Shown here one piece after another: positions 16,499 through 25,984 of a stretch of DNA of 44,712 bases. The DNA comes from an uncultured Pseudomonadota bacterium (GTDB lineage Bacteria > Pseudomonadota > Gammaproteobacteria > Methylococcales > Methylomonadaceae), in NCBI GenBank assembly GCA_903876445.1, contig CAIQZX010000118.1, forward strand, positions 1-44,712. Direction: 5' to 3'. The position numbers and the translations under genes were made by a program. Below the pieces are notes generated by a model. It was given only the letters and a program-made list of their open reading frames with translations. It had not been told where the DNA came from and searched no databases. Within the stretch, counting starts at the first letter, position 1, and the number at the start of each line of letters is the position of its first letter.

Positions 16499-17581
16499 AT
16501 GACATTATCAATTTATGATTACGCAACATTAACCGACGAAGAATGTGACGCTCGCATCATTGCCGCCAAAGCAACGTTAGGTGAGCGTTGTGTAATTTTA
16601 GGTCATCACTATCAACGCAACGAAGTATTTAAACACGCCGATTTTTCAGGCGACTCGTTAAAATTGTCTAAAAATGCTGCCGAATCGACGGCGGAATTTA
16701 TCGTATTTTGTGGTGTGCATTTTATGGCGGAAGTGGCAGATATTTTATCGCGCCCAAATCAGATTGCGATTCTGCCCGATTTAGCAGCAGGTTGTTCAAT
16801 GGCTGACATGGCGAATTTAATGAAAGTTAAGCAATGTTGGTCTGAACTCGCGCAAGTTTTAGATGTTGAAAATGAAGTTACTCCTGTGACTTACATCAAC
16901 TCAGCAGCTGATTTAAAAGCATTTTGTGGCGAACACGGTGGGATTGTTTGTACGTCATCGAATGCGGAAAAAATCTTAAACTGGAGTTTTTCGCGTCGTG
17001 AAAAAATTCTGTTTTTCCCTGATCAACATTTAGGACGTAACACCGCGCACCGCATGGGAATGGATTTAGATGAAATGGTTGTTTGGAATTTTACTAAACC
17101 AATGGGCGGTTTGACCGTTGAACAAATCAAAAATGCGAAAATGATTTTATGGGATGGATTTTGTTCCGTACATCAAATGTTCAAACCGGAACACATCGAT
17201 AATTTTTTAGCGCAACATCCCGAAACAAAAGTGATTTCACACCCAGAATGCAGTTTAGAAGTTTGCCAAAAATCGGATTTCGTGGGTTCGACAGAATTTA
17301 TTTTAAACACTGTTCGCGCTTCCGAAAGCGGCAGTCGTTGGCTTGTCGGAACAGAATTAAATTTAGTGAATCGTTTGAACGAAGAATGTCCAGATAAAGA
17401 GGTGCATTTTATGTCGCCGATGATTTGTATGTGTTCGACAATGTTTAGAACCGATCCCCAACATTTGGTGTGGGTGTTAGAAAATTTGGTTGCCGGTCAC
17501 GTTGTGAATCAGATTTCTGTTCCAGAAAAAGAAGCCATTTTGGCAAAAGAAGCCTTAAATTCAATGCTATCGGTGGCTTAA
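16499..17581 (+). CDS. nadA: Quinolinate synthase A
   Basis: NadA condenses iminoaspartate with dihydroxyacetone phosphate to quinolinate in NAD synthesis and carries an oxygen-sensitive [4Fe-4S] cluster. The 360-residue protein has [20 protein letters not shown] at the N-terminus, and likely cluster cysteines Cys99 (AGCSMADM), Cys222 ([10 protein letters not shown]) and one of Cys310/Cys312 (MICMCSTMF). HPECSLEVC and [10 protein letters not shown] are family segments. The gene stands alone and ends at a strong terminator. Confidence 0.97.
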   Translation: MTLSIYDYATLTDEECDARIIAAKATLGERCVILGHHYQRNEVFKHADFSGDSLKLSKNAAESTAEFIVFCGVHFMAEVADILSRPNQIAILPDLAAGCSMADMANLMKVKQCWSELAQVLDVENEVTPVTYINSAADLKAFCGEHGGIVCTSSNAEKILNWSFSRREKILFFPDQHLGRNTAHRMGMDLDEMVVWNFTKPMGGLTVEQIKNAKMILWDGFCSVHQMFKPEHIDNFLAQHPETKVISHPECSLEVCQKSDFVGSTEFILNTVRASESGSRWLVGTELNLVNRLNEECPDKEVHFMSPMICMCSTMFRTDPQHLVWVLENLVAGHVVNQISVPEKEAILAKEALNSMLSVA

Positions 17582-17594
17582 AATTACGTTTTAG

Positions 17595-17628
17595 AAGCCC
17601 GTTTTTTTCAAAACGGGCTTTTTATTTT
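17595..17628 (+). terminator. Rho-independent terminator after nadA
   Basis: AAGCCCGTTTT (17595-17605) and AAAACGGGCTT (17610-17620) form a perfect 11-bp stem with a four-base loop, followed by a T-rich tract. It separates nadA from dut. Confidence 0.9.
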
Positions 17629-17649
17629 TCTTTATTAAAAAATTCAAAA

Positions 17650-18105
17650 ATGCACAAAATTCAATTAAAAATTTTAGACTCACGTTTAGGCGACACAATT
17701 CCATTACCCGAATACGCAACGATAGGTTCGGCAGGTTTAGATTTACGCGCCTGTTTAGACGATGCGATTATTTTGCAACCCAGCGAAACGGTTTTAATTC
17801 CAACGGGTTTGGCGATTCACATTGGCGATAATTCACTTGCCGCCGTTCTATTGCCCCGTTCCGGCTTAGGACACAAACATGGCATTGTTTTGGGCAATTT
17901 AGTCGGGCTTATCGATTCGGATTATCAAGGACAAGTTTTCGTTTCCTGTTGGAATCGTGGGAACGAACCTTTTACGATAAACGTCGGCGAACGCATCGCA
18001 CAAATGGTTTTTGTTCCAGTGGTTCAAGTGGCGTTTGAACAGGTTACAGATTTCGATGAAAGTCATCGTGGCGAAGGCGGTTTTGGTCACACAGGTCGTG
18101 ATTAA
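17650..18105 (+). CDS. dut: dUTP diphosphatase
   Basis: Dut hydrolyses dUTP to dUMP, supplying the dTMP precursor and keeping uracil out of DNA. The 151-residue trimeric-type enzyme begins [15 protein letters not shown] at ATG 17650; the longer upstream frame is read through the nadA terminator and is not credible. The five conserved motifs are visible: [12 protein letters not shown]-like ([11 protein letters not shown]), [37 protein letters not shown] and the C-terminal [10 protein letters not shown] arm. Confidence 0.97.
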   Translation: MHKIQLKILDSRLGDTIPLPEYATIGSAGLDLRACLDDAIILQPSETVLIPTGLAIHIGDNSLAAVLLPRSGLGHKHGIVLGNLVGLIDSDYQGQVFVSCWNRGNEPFTINVGERIAQMVFVPVVQVAFEQVTDFDESHRGEGGFGHTGRD

Positions 18106-18106
18106 C

Positions 18107-18140
18107 AAAAAAAGCCCGTTTTAAAAACGGGCTTTTTTTT
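18107..18140. terminator. Terminator shared by dut and the convergent LamG gene
   Basis: An A-run, GCCCGTTTT, AAAACGGGC and a T8 run make a hairpin flanked by A and T tracts, so it can work in both directions between two converging genes. The stem sequence is nearly the same as that of the terminator on the other side of dut. Confidence 0.85.
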
Positions 18141-18164
18141 GAAGCGTTACGCCTGATTACGCAA

Positions 18165-19142
18165 TTACTGCAAAACGCCAGTAATGCTAATATTTACGCT
18201 TTCGCCTTTTTTCGCTTTCAAACCCGCCGCCGTACAATTCCATTCCGTCGCGCCATCTGCTAACGCAATCTTTTTGCTCACGCCTGTTTTCAAGTTTTTA
18301 CAAACCGCGCTGTATTTTTGCACGCCATTTACAGTGCCGCTAAGTTGTCCCATGTTGTACAAAGATTTAACTTCGGTTTCTGAAAGGGCGCGGTTGTAGA
18401 TGCGGGTTTCATCAATTTGCCCTGCAAAACGAGATGACTCACCATCTCCGTTGTACCATTGGTGGTAGGAAAGATATTGTGGCGAATCTTTAAAATTAAC
18501 AAAGGTACTGGACACGCTTTCAATGAGTACATTATCAAAATAAAAATTAGTTTTTGAAGGTGATGCAGTAATAGCGACTGTGTGCCAATTACCATCTGAA
18601 AGACTTACAATCGATTTACTTTGACCTTGAACCCAAAGATCGCCATTACTTGAATTTATCCATAATGCAAAAAAATGATTAAGATCTGAATTGTCACCTA
18701 TTGACCAAATAGCACCAGTTGGATCGTAATTATTCGCAGCTTCCCATTTTACACGAGCATGAAAACTCACCTCTGAACCAGTGTAATTAGGCAGAACAAC
18801 CGAATCTTTTTTATCAAAATAACCACTATTACTGGTATTTAAAAAACGTAATGCTTTGCTTTTAACACCATCAACACATTGAGGATTGCCGTTAATCGTG
18901 CCATCGTTACCATTGCCGCTATTATCTTTTGCGGTGCAATCATCAAACGAATAATTTGCCACTAAACCTGTGTTTAAATCCGCATGAGCAGGTGAAAAAA
19001 CGAACAAAGAACCCAAGAAAAGGCTTGACAGTGCAAGTTTAGAATTTACGATTTTTTGACTGACTGACTGACTGACTGAGCCACTTGTTTTGTAATAAAC
19101 ATTTTTGAATCTCCTAAAAAGGAATGAAAAGTTTAGCGGCAT
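18165..19142 (-). CDS. Secreted LamG-domain protein, likely phase-variable
   Basis: The open frame gives 325 residues. After a SVSQSVSQ stretch encoded by a tetranucleotide repeat comes a signal peptide (SKLALSSLFLGSLFVF, cleavage after AHA54). Then comes a LamG/concanavalin-like jellyroll at about 58-270 (GLVANYSFDDCTAKDNSGNGNDG, DGNWHTVAITASPSKTNFYFDN, GQIDETRIYNRALSETEV). A short C-terminal domain with two cysteines (VCKNLKTG, WNCTAAG) follows. The in-frame ATG at 19142 has no ribosome binding site. The ATG with AGGAG (19102) is in another frame and stops after 18 codons. Such domains often bind glycans or act in adhesion; the ligand is unknown. Confidence 0.8.
   Translation of the reverse strand: MPLNFSFLFRRFKNVYYKTSGSVSQSVSQKIVNSKLALSSLFLGSLFVFSPAHADLNTGLVANYSFDDCTAKDNSGNGNDGTINGNPQCVDGVKSKALRFLNTSNSGYFDKKDSVVLPNYTGSEVSFHARVKWEAANNYDPTGAIWSIGDNSDLNHFFALWINSSNGDLWVQGQSKSIVSLSDGNWHTVAITASPSKTNFYFDNVLIESVSSTFVNFKDSPQYLSYHQWYNGDGESSRFAGQIDETRIYNRALSETEVKSLYNMGQLSGTVNGVQKYSAVCKNLKTGVSKKIALADGATEWNCTAAGLKAKKGESVNISITGVLQ
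19057..19079 (-). repeat. (TGAC)n tetranucleotide tract in the LamG gene 5' end
   Basis: Five perfect TGAC units plus TGA form a 23-base tract (plus strand), reading as GTCA units in the gene. With the present number, translation from the ATG at 19102 (AGGAG eight bases upstream) ends at TAA 19046-19048. One more unit, or two fewer, would put that start in frame with the signal peptide and LamG domain. Confidence 0.85.
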
Positions 19143-19275
19143 TCAACCGAAGCCACTAGCATGGATTGTACAACAAAGCGTAGATTGATAAACCATCTAA
19201 ATCCAATATTGGTAATAAATCGCGGTTCAAATTAGAATAGTCACCATTCACGCCTTTAAATTCAACGGATTTTTA

Positions 19276-20184
19276 ATGACAGACTATAAATTAACCCATT
19301 TAAAACAACTCGAAGCCGAAAGTATTCACATTATTCGTGAAGTCGCGGCGGAGTTTGAAAAACCTGTAATGTTGTATTCAATTGGTAAAGATTCGGCGGT
19401 TATGCTGCATTTGACCATGAAAGCATTTTATCCTGCTCCGCCGCCATTTCCAATGATGCACGTTGACACAACGTGGAAATTCAAAGAAATGATTACCTTC
19501 CGTGATGAAATGGTGAAAAAACTCGGTTTAGATTTAATCGTTCACACCAATCAAGACGGCGTGGACATGAACATCAGCCCGTTTGTTCACGGCAGTAAAA
19601 AACACACCGACGTAATGAAAACGGACGGTTTGAAACAAGCGTTGAACAAATATCAATTTGATGCGGCATTTGGTGGCGCGAGACGTGATGAAGAAAAATC
19701 GCGTGCAAAAGAACGGGTTTATTCGTTCCGTGATAAAAATCACCGTTGGGATCCGAAAAATCAACGTCCTGAATTGTGGAATATCTACAACGGTAAAATC
19801 GACAAAGGCGAAAGTATTCGCGTGTTTCCGTTATCGAATTGGACGGAGTTGGATATTTGGCAATATATTCATTTAGAACAAATTCCGATTGTGCCGTTGT
19901 ATTTCGCCAAAGAGCGTCCTGTTGTCGAACGCGACGGAATGCTGATTATGGTGGACGATGACCGTATGCCAATTGGCGAACATGAAAAAGTCGAAATGAA
20001 AAAAGTGCGTTTTCGCACGTTGGGCTGTTATCCATTAACGGGTGCGGTCGAATCGGAAGCGACGACGTTACCTGAAATTATTCAAGAAATGCTTTTGACC
20101 ACGACTTCTGAACGCCAAGGTCGCTTAATTGACCATGACCAAGCGGGTTCGATGGAACAGAAAAAACGCGAAGGCTACTTCTAA
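19276..20184 (+). CDS. cysD: Sulfate adenylyltransferase subunit 2
   Basis: CysD is the catalytic subunit of ATP sulfurylase, which makes adenylylsulfate from sulfate and ATP. The 302-residue protein has the PP-loop ATP pyrophosphatase motif [13 protein letters not shown] (from residue 34), then [32 protein letters not shown] and [11 protein letters not shown]. The C-terminal [13 protein letters not shown] and [10 protein letters not shown]...[10 protein letters not shown] match the family. It is followed after 35 bases by cysN, the GTPase subunit that drives the reaction. Confidence 0.98.
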   Translation: MTDYKLTHLKQLEAESIHIIREVAAEFEKPVMLYSIGKDSAVMLHLTMKAFYPAPPPFPMMHVDTTWKFKEMITFRDEMVKKLGLDLIVHTNQDGVDMNISPFVHGSKKHTDVMKTDGLKQALNKYQFDAAFGGARRDEEKSRAKERVYSFRDKNHRWDPKNQRPELWNIYNGKIDKGESIRVFPLSNWTELDIWQYIHLEQIPIVPLYFAKERPVVERDGMLIMVDDDRMPIGEHEKVEMKKVRFRTLGCYPLTGAVESEATTLPEIIQEMLLTTTSERQGRLIDHDQAGSMEQKKREGYF

Positions 20185-20219
20185 ACCTTAATAAACAGTC
20201 ATTTCAGAGAATAATACAA

Positions 20220-21845
20220 ATGTCCCACCAATCCGATTTAATCAGCACCGATATTAACGCTTATTTAGCGCAACACGAACGCAAAGAATTAGTGCGTTTT
20301 TTAACTTGTGGCAACGTCGATGATGGCAAAAGTACGCTCATCGGGCGATTGTTGCACGATTCAAAAATGATTTATGAAGACCAACTCGCCGCCGTGCAAG
20401 CCGATAGCGTGAAATCTGGCACAACGGGCGCGGGCAAAATCGATTTAGCGTTGCTGGTCGATGGGCTGCAAGCTGAACGCGAACAAGGTATTACCATTGA
20501 CGTAGCGTATCGTTATTTTTCCACTTCGACGCGCAAATTTATCATCGCCGACACACCTGGACATGAACAATACACGCGCAACATGGCAACGGGCGCATCA
20601 ACCTGCGACCTTGCAATTATTTTGATTGACGCGCGTTACGGCGTTCAAACGCAAACCAAACGTCACAGTTTTATCGCGTCATTGCTGGGTATTCAGCACA
20701 TTGTTGTAGCGATTAACAAAATGGATTTGGTCGAATATAGCGAAAGCAAATTTGAACAAATCAAAGCTGATTATTTGGATTTTGTGAAAACATTGGATTT
20801 GCACGATATTTTGTTTATTCCGATGTCGGCGTTGGACGGCGATAACGTGGTGAACCCAAGCGAAAATATGCCGTGGTTCACTGGCAAACCGTTAATGGAA
20901 GCCTTGAACACAATTGAAATTGCGAATGACCGTAATTTCACCGACGCGCGTTTTCCTGTTCAATATGTGAATCGTCCAAATTTAGATTTTCGCGGATTTT
21001 GCGGTACGGTTGCCGCAGGGATTTTCAAAAAAGGCGACAAAATTACCGCGTTACCGTCTGGCAAAAGCAGCACCATTAAATCTATCGTGACGTATGACGG
21101 CGAAATCGAACAAGCCTTTTCACCGATGGCGGTGACGCTGACGTTGGACGACGAAATTGATATTAGTCGTGGCGATATGATTATTGGTACGCAAGAAGTT
21201 GAACCTGTTGTAGCCGATAAATTCAAAGCACATATCGTTTGGATGACTGAACAATCGTTAAACATTGGCAAGCAGTATTCAATTAAATTAGCGACTCGTA
21301 CCGTTTCGGGTTCAGTGTCATTGATTCATCATCGCATTGATGTGAATACACTTGAATATCACGAAGCAAATAACTTGCAACTTAATGAAATTGGTTTGTG
21401 TACGATTTCAGTGAATGCGCCTGTTGTATTCGACAATTACAAAACCCACAAAGGCACAGGCTCGTTTATCGTTATTGACCGTTTAACGAATAGCACGGTT
21501 GGCGCGGGCATGATTATCGGTACGGTTGATAATGAAAATCTGAAACCCGTTAGTGTTGAAGAACGAGCGGCGCGTTTTAGTCAAATTGCGACATCCATCA
21601 ATCTAACTGGCGAGAACAGTGTTAAGGTAGCTTATGAACTTGAGCGCAAGTTATTTGACAATGGTCACGCTTGTACAATTTTGGAAACCGCAAACAATGT
21701 TTTAATTCAATCGATTAACGTCGCGGGGTTAATTGCAATTTGCGTAAATACAAATGAAGGTTTTACACCTATTCATTTTGATGCCGATAATCAGACGCTG
21801 GATGATATTTACAGCACATTGAAAACGCAAAGAATTATTTACTAA
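20220..21845 (+). CDS. cysN: Sulfate adenylyltransferase subunit 1 (GTPase)
   Basis: CysN is the regulatory GTPase of ATP sulfurylase; GTP hydrolysis pulls adenylylsulfate formation forward. The 541-residue protein has G1 GNVDDGKST (residues 31-39), the [15 protein letters not shown] switch I region, G3 DTPGHEQY and G4 NKMD. EF-Tu-like beta-barrel domains follow. It lacks the fused CysC kinase domain of CysNC, although its C-terminal part, about 65 residues beyond the E. coli length, resembles a degenerate extension. cysC is not in the window. Confidence 0.96.
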   Translation: MSHQSDLISTDINAYLAQHERKELVRFLTCGNVDDGKSTLIGRLLHDSKMIYEDQLAAVQADSVKSGTTGAGKIDLALLVDGLQAEREQGITIDVAYRYFSTSTRKFIIADTPGHEQYTRNMATGASTCDLAIILIDARYGVQTQTKRHSFIASLLGIQHIVVAINKMDLVEYSESKFEQIKADYLDFVKTLDLHDILFIPMSALDGDNVVNPSENMPWFTGKPLMEALNTIEIANDRNFTDARFPVQYVNRPNLDFRGFCGTVAAGIFKKGDKITALPSGKSSTIKSIVTYDGEIEQAFSPMAVTLTLDDEIDISRGDMIIGTQEVEPVVADKFKAHIVWMTEQSLNIGKQYSIKLATRTVSGSVSLIHHRIDVNTLEYHEANNLQLNEIGLCTISVNAPVVFDNYKTHKGTGSFIVIDRLTNSTVGAGMIIGTVDNENLKPVSVEERAARFSQIATSINLTGENSVKVAYELERKLFDNGHACTILETANNVLIQSINVAGLIAICVNTNEGFTPIHFDADNQTLDDIYSTLKTQRIIY

Positions 21846-21863
21846 ATTCGTGAGAAACTAATC

Positions 21864-24800
21864 ATGGCAACAACGCTCGATATATCGAATATCGCTAGAT
21901 TTACAGCGACAGATTTCGCAAGTTTAACAACTGCTCAAGCAGCCCAAATAAAATCAGCAAATTTACTTGAATTAAGTGCAAGTAAAATTTCATTGCTTTC
22001 CGGTATTGATATTTTAATAAAAGTAATTCCAGCAACGGAGTTTACCGGTATTAAAACTAATGCAATATCCGGTCTTAACATTTCCAACATTACAACGGAT
22101 CAACTCAATGCGCTAAACACAGAACAAATTGCCCATTTGACTGCTGCACAAATCGGGGCATTATCAAAAGTGCAATTGACTAACTTAACCGCACCAAGTA
22201 TTGGTGCAATAAATAACGTCGCGTTATCGGCTTTGCAAATACCTTTTTTAAGCACACAAATTTCTTGGCTGACATCGACGCAAATTATCAAATTGAAGGC
22301 TGATCAAATTGGCTCAATTAGCTCTGAACAAGCTGCCGTACTCACCACTGATCAAGTTAGTGCGTTAACAAAAGTTCATGCGGAAAATTTTCCTTACAAG
22401 TCAATTCCTTTTCTGCCATCGGCACAGGTTGGATTGTTAGGGGATAATTTTATTAAAGCATTGCCCCCGCAAACATTTTCTATGCTGTCTACTGCCCAAG
22501 TGAAAGCCTTAACAAGTGATCAAGCGCGGCTTTTAAGCTCTCAACAAATAGGGGCTTTAAGCTCCGCTGACGTAGCGGCATTAGATCCAGAAGATGTAGC
22601 TGCGTTAAGCAAAGCAGCAATTGCGGGTTTCAATAGAATAAACATTGCTGGTTTAACGCTTGCAAATTTAAGCAGTGATGGACAATTTGCGGCATTGAAA
22701 TCTCCACAATTTGGTTTTTTAACAACTGGGGCAACAGGACAAATTTCTCAAATTACACCAGAGCAGGCACAATTATTATCTTCTGCCGATATTAAAGCCA
22801 TGTCATCAAAACAAATTGCGGCTTTCACAACGGACACTTTTGCAGCAATCCCTGAAAAATCGATTGCTGGTTTGACAACAGATAACATCCGAGGTTTAAC
22901 AGCAGGAGCTTCAGGTGAGGTTGCAGCATTTACGCCGGAACAAGCCGCTAAATTAACAGCTGTGCAAATCAATGCCTTGAGTTCTTTGCAAGTTGCCGCT
23001 TTAGAATCGGATGATGCGGCAGCATTAACGCGATCAGCAATCCAAGACGGGTTCAATCAGAAAAATATCCCTGGCTTATCGTTAGCTAATTTAACCGGTA
23101 ACAATCAGTTGATTGCATTAACATCCGATCAATTGAGTCATTTAGATGCAACAAATCAGATTCCAGCAATTACGCCTGATATGGTGGCACTTCTAAAGCC
23201 AAGTGCCTTTCATGGATTTTCTTCAACGCAGGTCGCAGCATTAACAACTGAAACGATTGCAGCACTTCCCTCTGCCGCAATTAAGTATTTCACGCCGCAA
23301 AATATCGTTGGAATGACGACTGATCAAATCATTGCATTAACGACTGAACAAACATCGCAGCTAAATTCAGCTCAAATCAACGCGCTAGACTCGAATCAAG
23401 TTGCCGCATTTGAATCAATGGATATTGGAACTTTAGATGATGGCGCATTTGCGGGTTTCAACAAAAAAAACATCGTTAGTCTTAATATCAATTATTTAGC
23501 TAATGAAAATAATGAGCATGAAGTAAATTCAGTTGGTGAGCATTTAATGCTATTAAGCCACTCGCAATTTAGTTTTTTAACTACAGACCAAATTGCTGCC
23601 ATTGATGCAAATACCGCTGGTTTATTTAGACCAATTTTAATGAGTGCGTTTTCTTCTCAACAAATTGGTGTATTAACGACTGATGCACTTTCTGCCATGT
23701 TACCAATAACCATAGGTGCTTTAACACCTAAAAACATCATTGGGTTAACATCCGATCAAGTTGCGGTACTGACAACAACACAATTATCGACATTACTTAA
23801 ACCTGATTTGTTTGCTTTAACAACGGCTCAAACATCAGGGCTTTCTGCCGCTCAAATGTCAGCGTTTTCCTCATCACAAATCTTACAATTATCGCCAAAT
23901 GGCGTGTCTGGATTGCCAAGTGACACGATTACGGCATTAACCACAAAAGTAATTTCTTACTTGCCTCCAACTACGATTAAAGAACTTACAACAGGACAAT
24001 TAAACGCTTTAACCGTAGCGCAGGTGTCTGCATTGGACTCATCGCAAATTAACGCTTTAAGTGCAGAAAAAGTCGCGGCAATTACACAATTAGCCGCATT
24101 AAAAACGGAAGCTCTTGCTGGTCTTAATCCAGCAAACATTGTAAGTTTAGATATAGCTAACTTGACCGGTGAAGGACAATTAGCAGCCTTGACTCCTACG
24201 CAATTTGGTTTTTTAAGTACCGATCAAATTAGTAAAATAACAAGTGCTGGATTATTTACGGACACTATTCTTAGCGCATTTAATGCAGATAAAATTGCAG
24301 CGATAACGCCATTTTCAGATGTACTTGCGAAAAATGTGGCTGGCTTAACTGGCTCTAACATTAGTAAATTAGATATAACAACATTAACGCCAGATCAAAT
24401 GGCATTTTTAGGTTCTTCAGCGGCGGCGGCATTAAATTCAACACAAATTGCGGCTCTTGATGATGCTCACTTTGCCGCTTTAAAACCCGAATCTCTTGCG
24501 GCGATTTCACCCAAAAATTTGATTCCAAACTTGCCCACAGCAGCATTTGCAGCGATTACACCTGAAGAATTCGCTGGCATGAAACCCGAACAAGTCCACG
24601 CACTCACCTCCGATTACATCAAGGCAATTTCACCTACGATAGCGGCGGAGTTTACGCCTGCCTTAGCAGGTACCTTAACATCAACGCAAATTGTGGATTT
24701 GTCATCGGATAGTTTTGCGGCATTAAAGCCTGAGGCTTTCGCAGCAATTAGCGTAAAAGCATTGCCATCTGCGAATGCCGACGCATTTTCGTTATTAACA

Positions 24801-25853
24801 TCTGATCAGCTTATGGCATTAAAACCCACGCAAGTGAAGGTTTTAGTAACTGCCCAAATTTCAAAACTGACGGCTGACAATGCAGTGGGTTTAACTTCTT
24901 CAAACATTTCTAAATTAACAGCCGATCAAGCCACCAGTTTAACAACTGATGCGATTTCGGCTTTAACGCCAAATGCGATTAAAGGGTTAAATTTACTAAA
25001 GTTCGACACCGCCGATATTGCCGCGCTTACAACGGAGCAAGTTTCATTTTTAACTGCCAGCACGATTCAAATCGGTGGCTTAGATTCGACTCAAGTTCCT
25101 GCTTTAACCAGTGACCAAGTTCATGCTATGCAACCGTCAAGTTTTAAAGGTTTAACCGTAGCGGCGATTCCTGCATTGACAACAGCCGTTGTGTCATCAT
25201 TGACAACGCCCTATCTTGTAACATTAACGACAACACAATTAGAGGCGTTGACACAAACACAAGTAGCCGTTTTAGATCCTGTTATTACTGACTGGTTTAA
25301 TATAAAAGGCTATATGACCTTGACAGGTGGAAGTCCAACGGCATCGGGTGTTGAAACTTCTAATACGCTTACCGCGCCAACAGTCGCCACCTTAATTAAA
25401 GCCGGTAAAATGCCCGTCAACATTACTGGAAGCGTTGGTGCCGACACAATTGTATCAGGTGCCGGCATAGATACATTAACAGGTGGTACAGGCGCAGATA
25501 AATTTGTTTTCAACACACCAGACAGTTTAAAAACGGGTGGCGCGATTACCGATTTCATTACTGATTTCTTATCGACAGACAAGGATACAATTAGCTTAGG
25601 TGTTGTAGGTGTTGATAGTGCTAGCAGTCCTACAGGCAATTACAAGGAAGATGCGACTGCATTTACAGCGTTGACTGATTTGTTAAAAGCAGCGGATACC
25701 GCTCTTGATGGCACGATTAAATTTTTTGCTGCGGCAACAGGTGGTAAAGTGTATTTAGTTACCGACAATGATGGAACAGGTTATACCAATGTTATTGAGC
25801 TTACAGGTTTGAAAGATTTAACCGGTATTGCCGCAACAGGCATCGTGCTTTAA
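21864..25853 (+). CDS. Giant LTxxQ octad-repeat protein with RTX-like C-terminus
   Basis: The 1329-residue protein starts 18 bases after cysN. From about residue 70 to 1130 it is built of near-continuous eight-residue units of the pattern LTxxQ[IV]xA, for example LTTDQVSA. A longer module (AGFNxxNIxxLxxANL...) recurs near residues 252, 395, 529 and 751. There is no N-terminal signal peptide. At about 1185-1215 stands a short RTX-like stretch, GSVGADTIVSGAGIDTLTGG followed by TGADKFVF, then a serralysin-type C-terminal domain ending in TGIVL. That end is typical of Type I-secreted calcium-binding proteins. The octad part belongs to no family I can name; an S-layer, adhesin or extracellular matrix role is plausible only. 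Confidence 0.9.
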   Translation: MATTLDISNIARFTATDFASLTTAQAAQIKSANLLELSASKISLLSGIDILIKVIPATEFTGIKTNAISGLNISNITTDQLNALNTEQIAHLTAAQIGALSKVQLTNLTAPSIGAINNVALSALQIPFLSTQISWLTSTQIIKLKADQIGSISSEQAAVLTTDQVSALTKVHAENFPYKSIPFLPSAQVGLLGDNFIKALPPQTFSMLSTAQVKALTSDQARLLSSQQIGALSSADVAALDPEDVAALSKAAIAGFNRINIAGLTLANLSSDGQFAALKSPQFGFLTTGATGQISQITPEQAQLLSSADIKAMSSKQIAAFTTDTFAAIPEKSIAGLTTDNIRGLTAGASGEVAAFTPEQAAKLTAVQINALSSLQVAALESDDAAALTRSAIQDGFNQKNIPGLSLANLTGNNQLIALTSDQLSHLDATNQIPAITPDMVALLKPSAFHGFSSTQVAALTTETIAALPSAAIKYFTPQNIVGMTTDQIIALTTEQTSQLNSAQINALDSNQVAAFESMDIGTLDDGAFAGFNKKNIVSLNINYLANENNEHEVNSVGEHLMLLSHSQFSFLTTDQIAAIDANTAGLFRPILMSAFSSQQIGVLTTDALSAMLPITIGALTPKNIIGLTSDQVAVLTTTQLSTLLKPDLFALTTAQTSGLSAAQMSAFSSSQILQLSPNGVSGLPSDTITALTTKVISYLPPTTIKELTTGQLNALTVAQVSALDSSQINALSAEKVAAITQLAALKTEALAGLNPANIVSLDIANLTGEGQLAALTPTQFGFLSTDQISKITSAGLFTDTILSAFNADKIAAITPFSDVLAKNVAGLTGSNISKLDITTLTPDQMAFLGSSAAAALNSTQIAALDDAHFAALKPESLAAISPKNLIPNLPTAAFAAITPEEFAGMKPEQVHALTSDYIKAISPTIAAEFTPALAGTLTSTQIVDLSSDSFAALKPEAFAAISVKALPSANADAFSLLTSDQLMALKPTQVKVLVTAQISKLTADNAVGLTSSNISKLTADQATSLTTDAISALTPNAIKGLNLLKFDTADIAALTTEQVSFLTASTIQIGGLDSTQVPALTSDQVHAMQPSSFKGLTVAAIPALTTAVVSSLTTPYLVTLTTTQLEALTQTQVAVLDPVITDWFNIKGYMTLTGGSPTASGVETSNTLTAPTVATLIKAGKMPVNITGSVGADTIVSGAGIDTLTGGTGADKFVFNTPDSLKTGGAITDFITDFLSTDKDTISLGVVGVDSASSPTGNYKEDATAFTALTDLLKAADTALDGTIKFFAAATGGKVYLVTDNDGTGYTNVIELTGLKDLTGIAATGIVL

Positions 25854-25860
25854 ACAACTC

Positions 25861-25914
25861 ACCACTCGGATTATCTCTGTAATTCGAGTGGTCGCTTCGA
25901 TTGAGCCGTACAGA
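25861..25914 (+). other. Structured intergenic motif, copy 1
   Basis: A perfect 8-bp hairpin, ACCACTCG with CGAGTGGT (loop 25869-25884), begins seven bases after the stop of the repeat gene. It is followed by the tail TCGCTTCGATTGAGCCGTAC. The last 28 bases match the copy at 44671-44698 at 23 of 28 positions. There is no T run, so it is not a simple terminator. Function is unknown. Confidence 0.6.
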
Positions 25915-25984
25915 AAATTATCACATTTACGTTTTTTGTGCGGTCAATCAAAAATCATTTTTTTATTTTCTACACATTCAAAAC

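Noticed and set aside
17470-17649. N-terminal extension of dut
   Set aside because: It overlaps the nadA coding end and its terminator; Dut proteins start at MHKIQLKIL.
19143-19275. Riboswitch or sulfur-responsive leader upstream of cysD
   Set aside because: I looked for a structured leader or a CysB-like site and saw nothing convincing.
25901-25984. N-terminal extension of lysS
   Set aside because: It overlaps the structured intergenic motif, and the family starts at the ATG at 25985.
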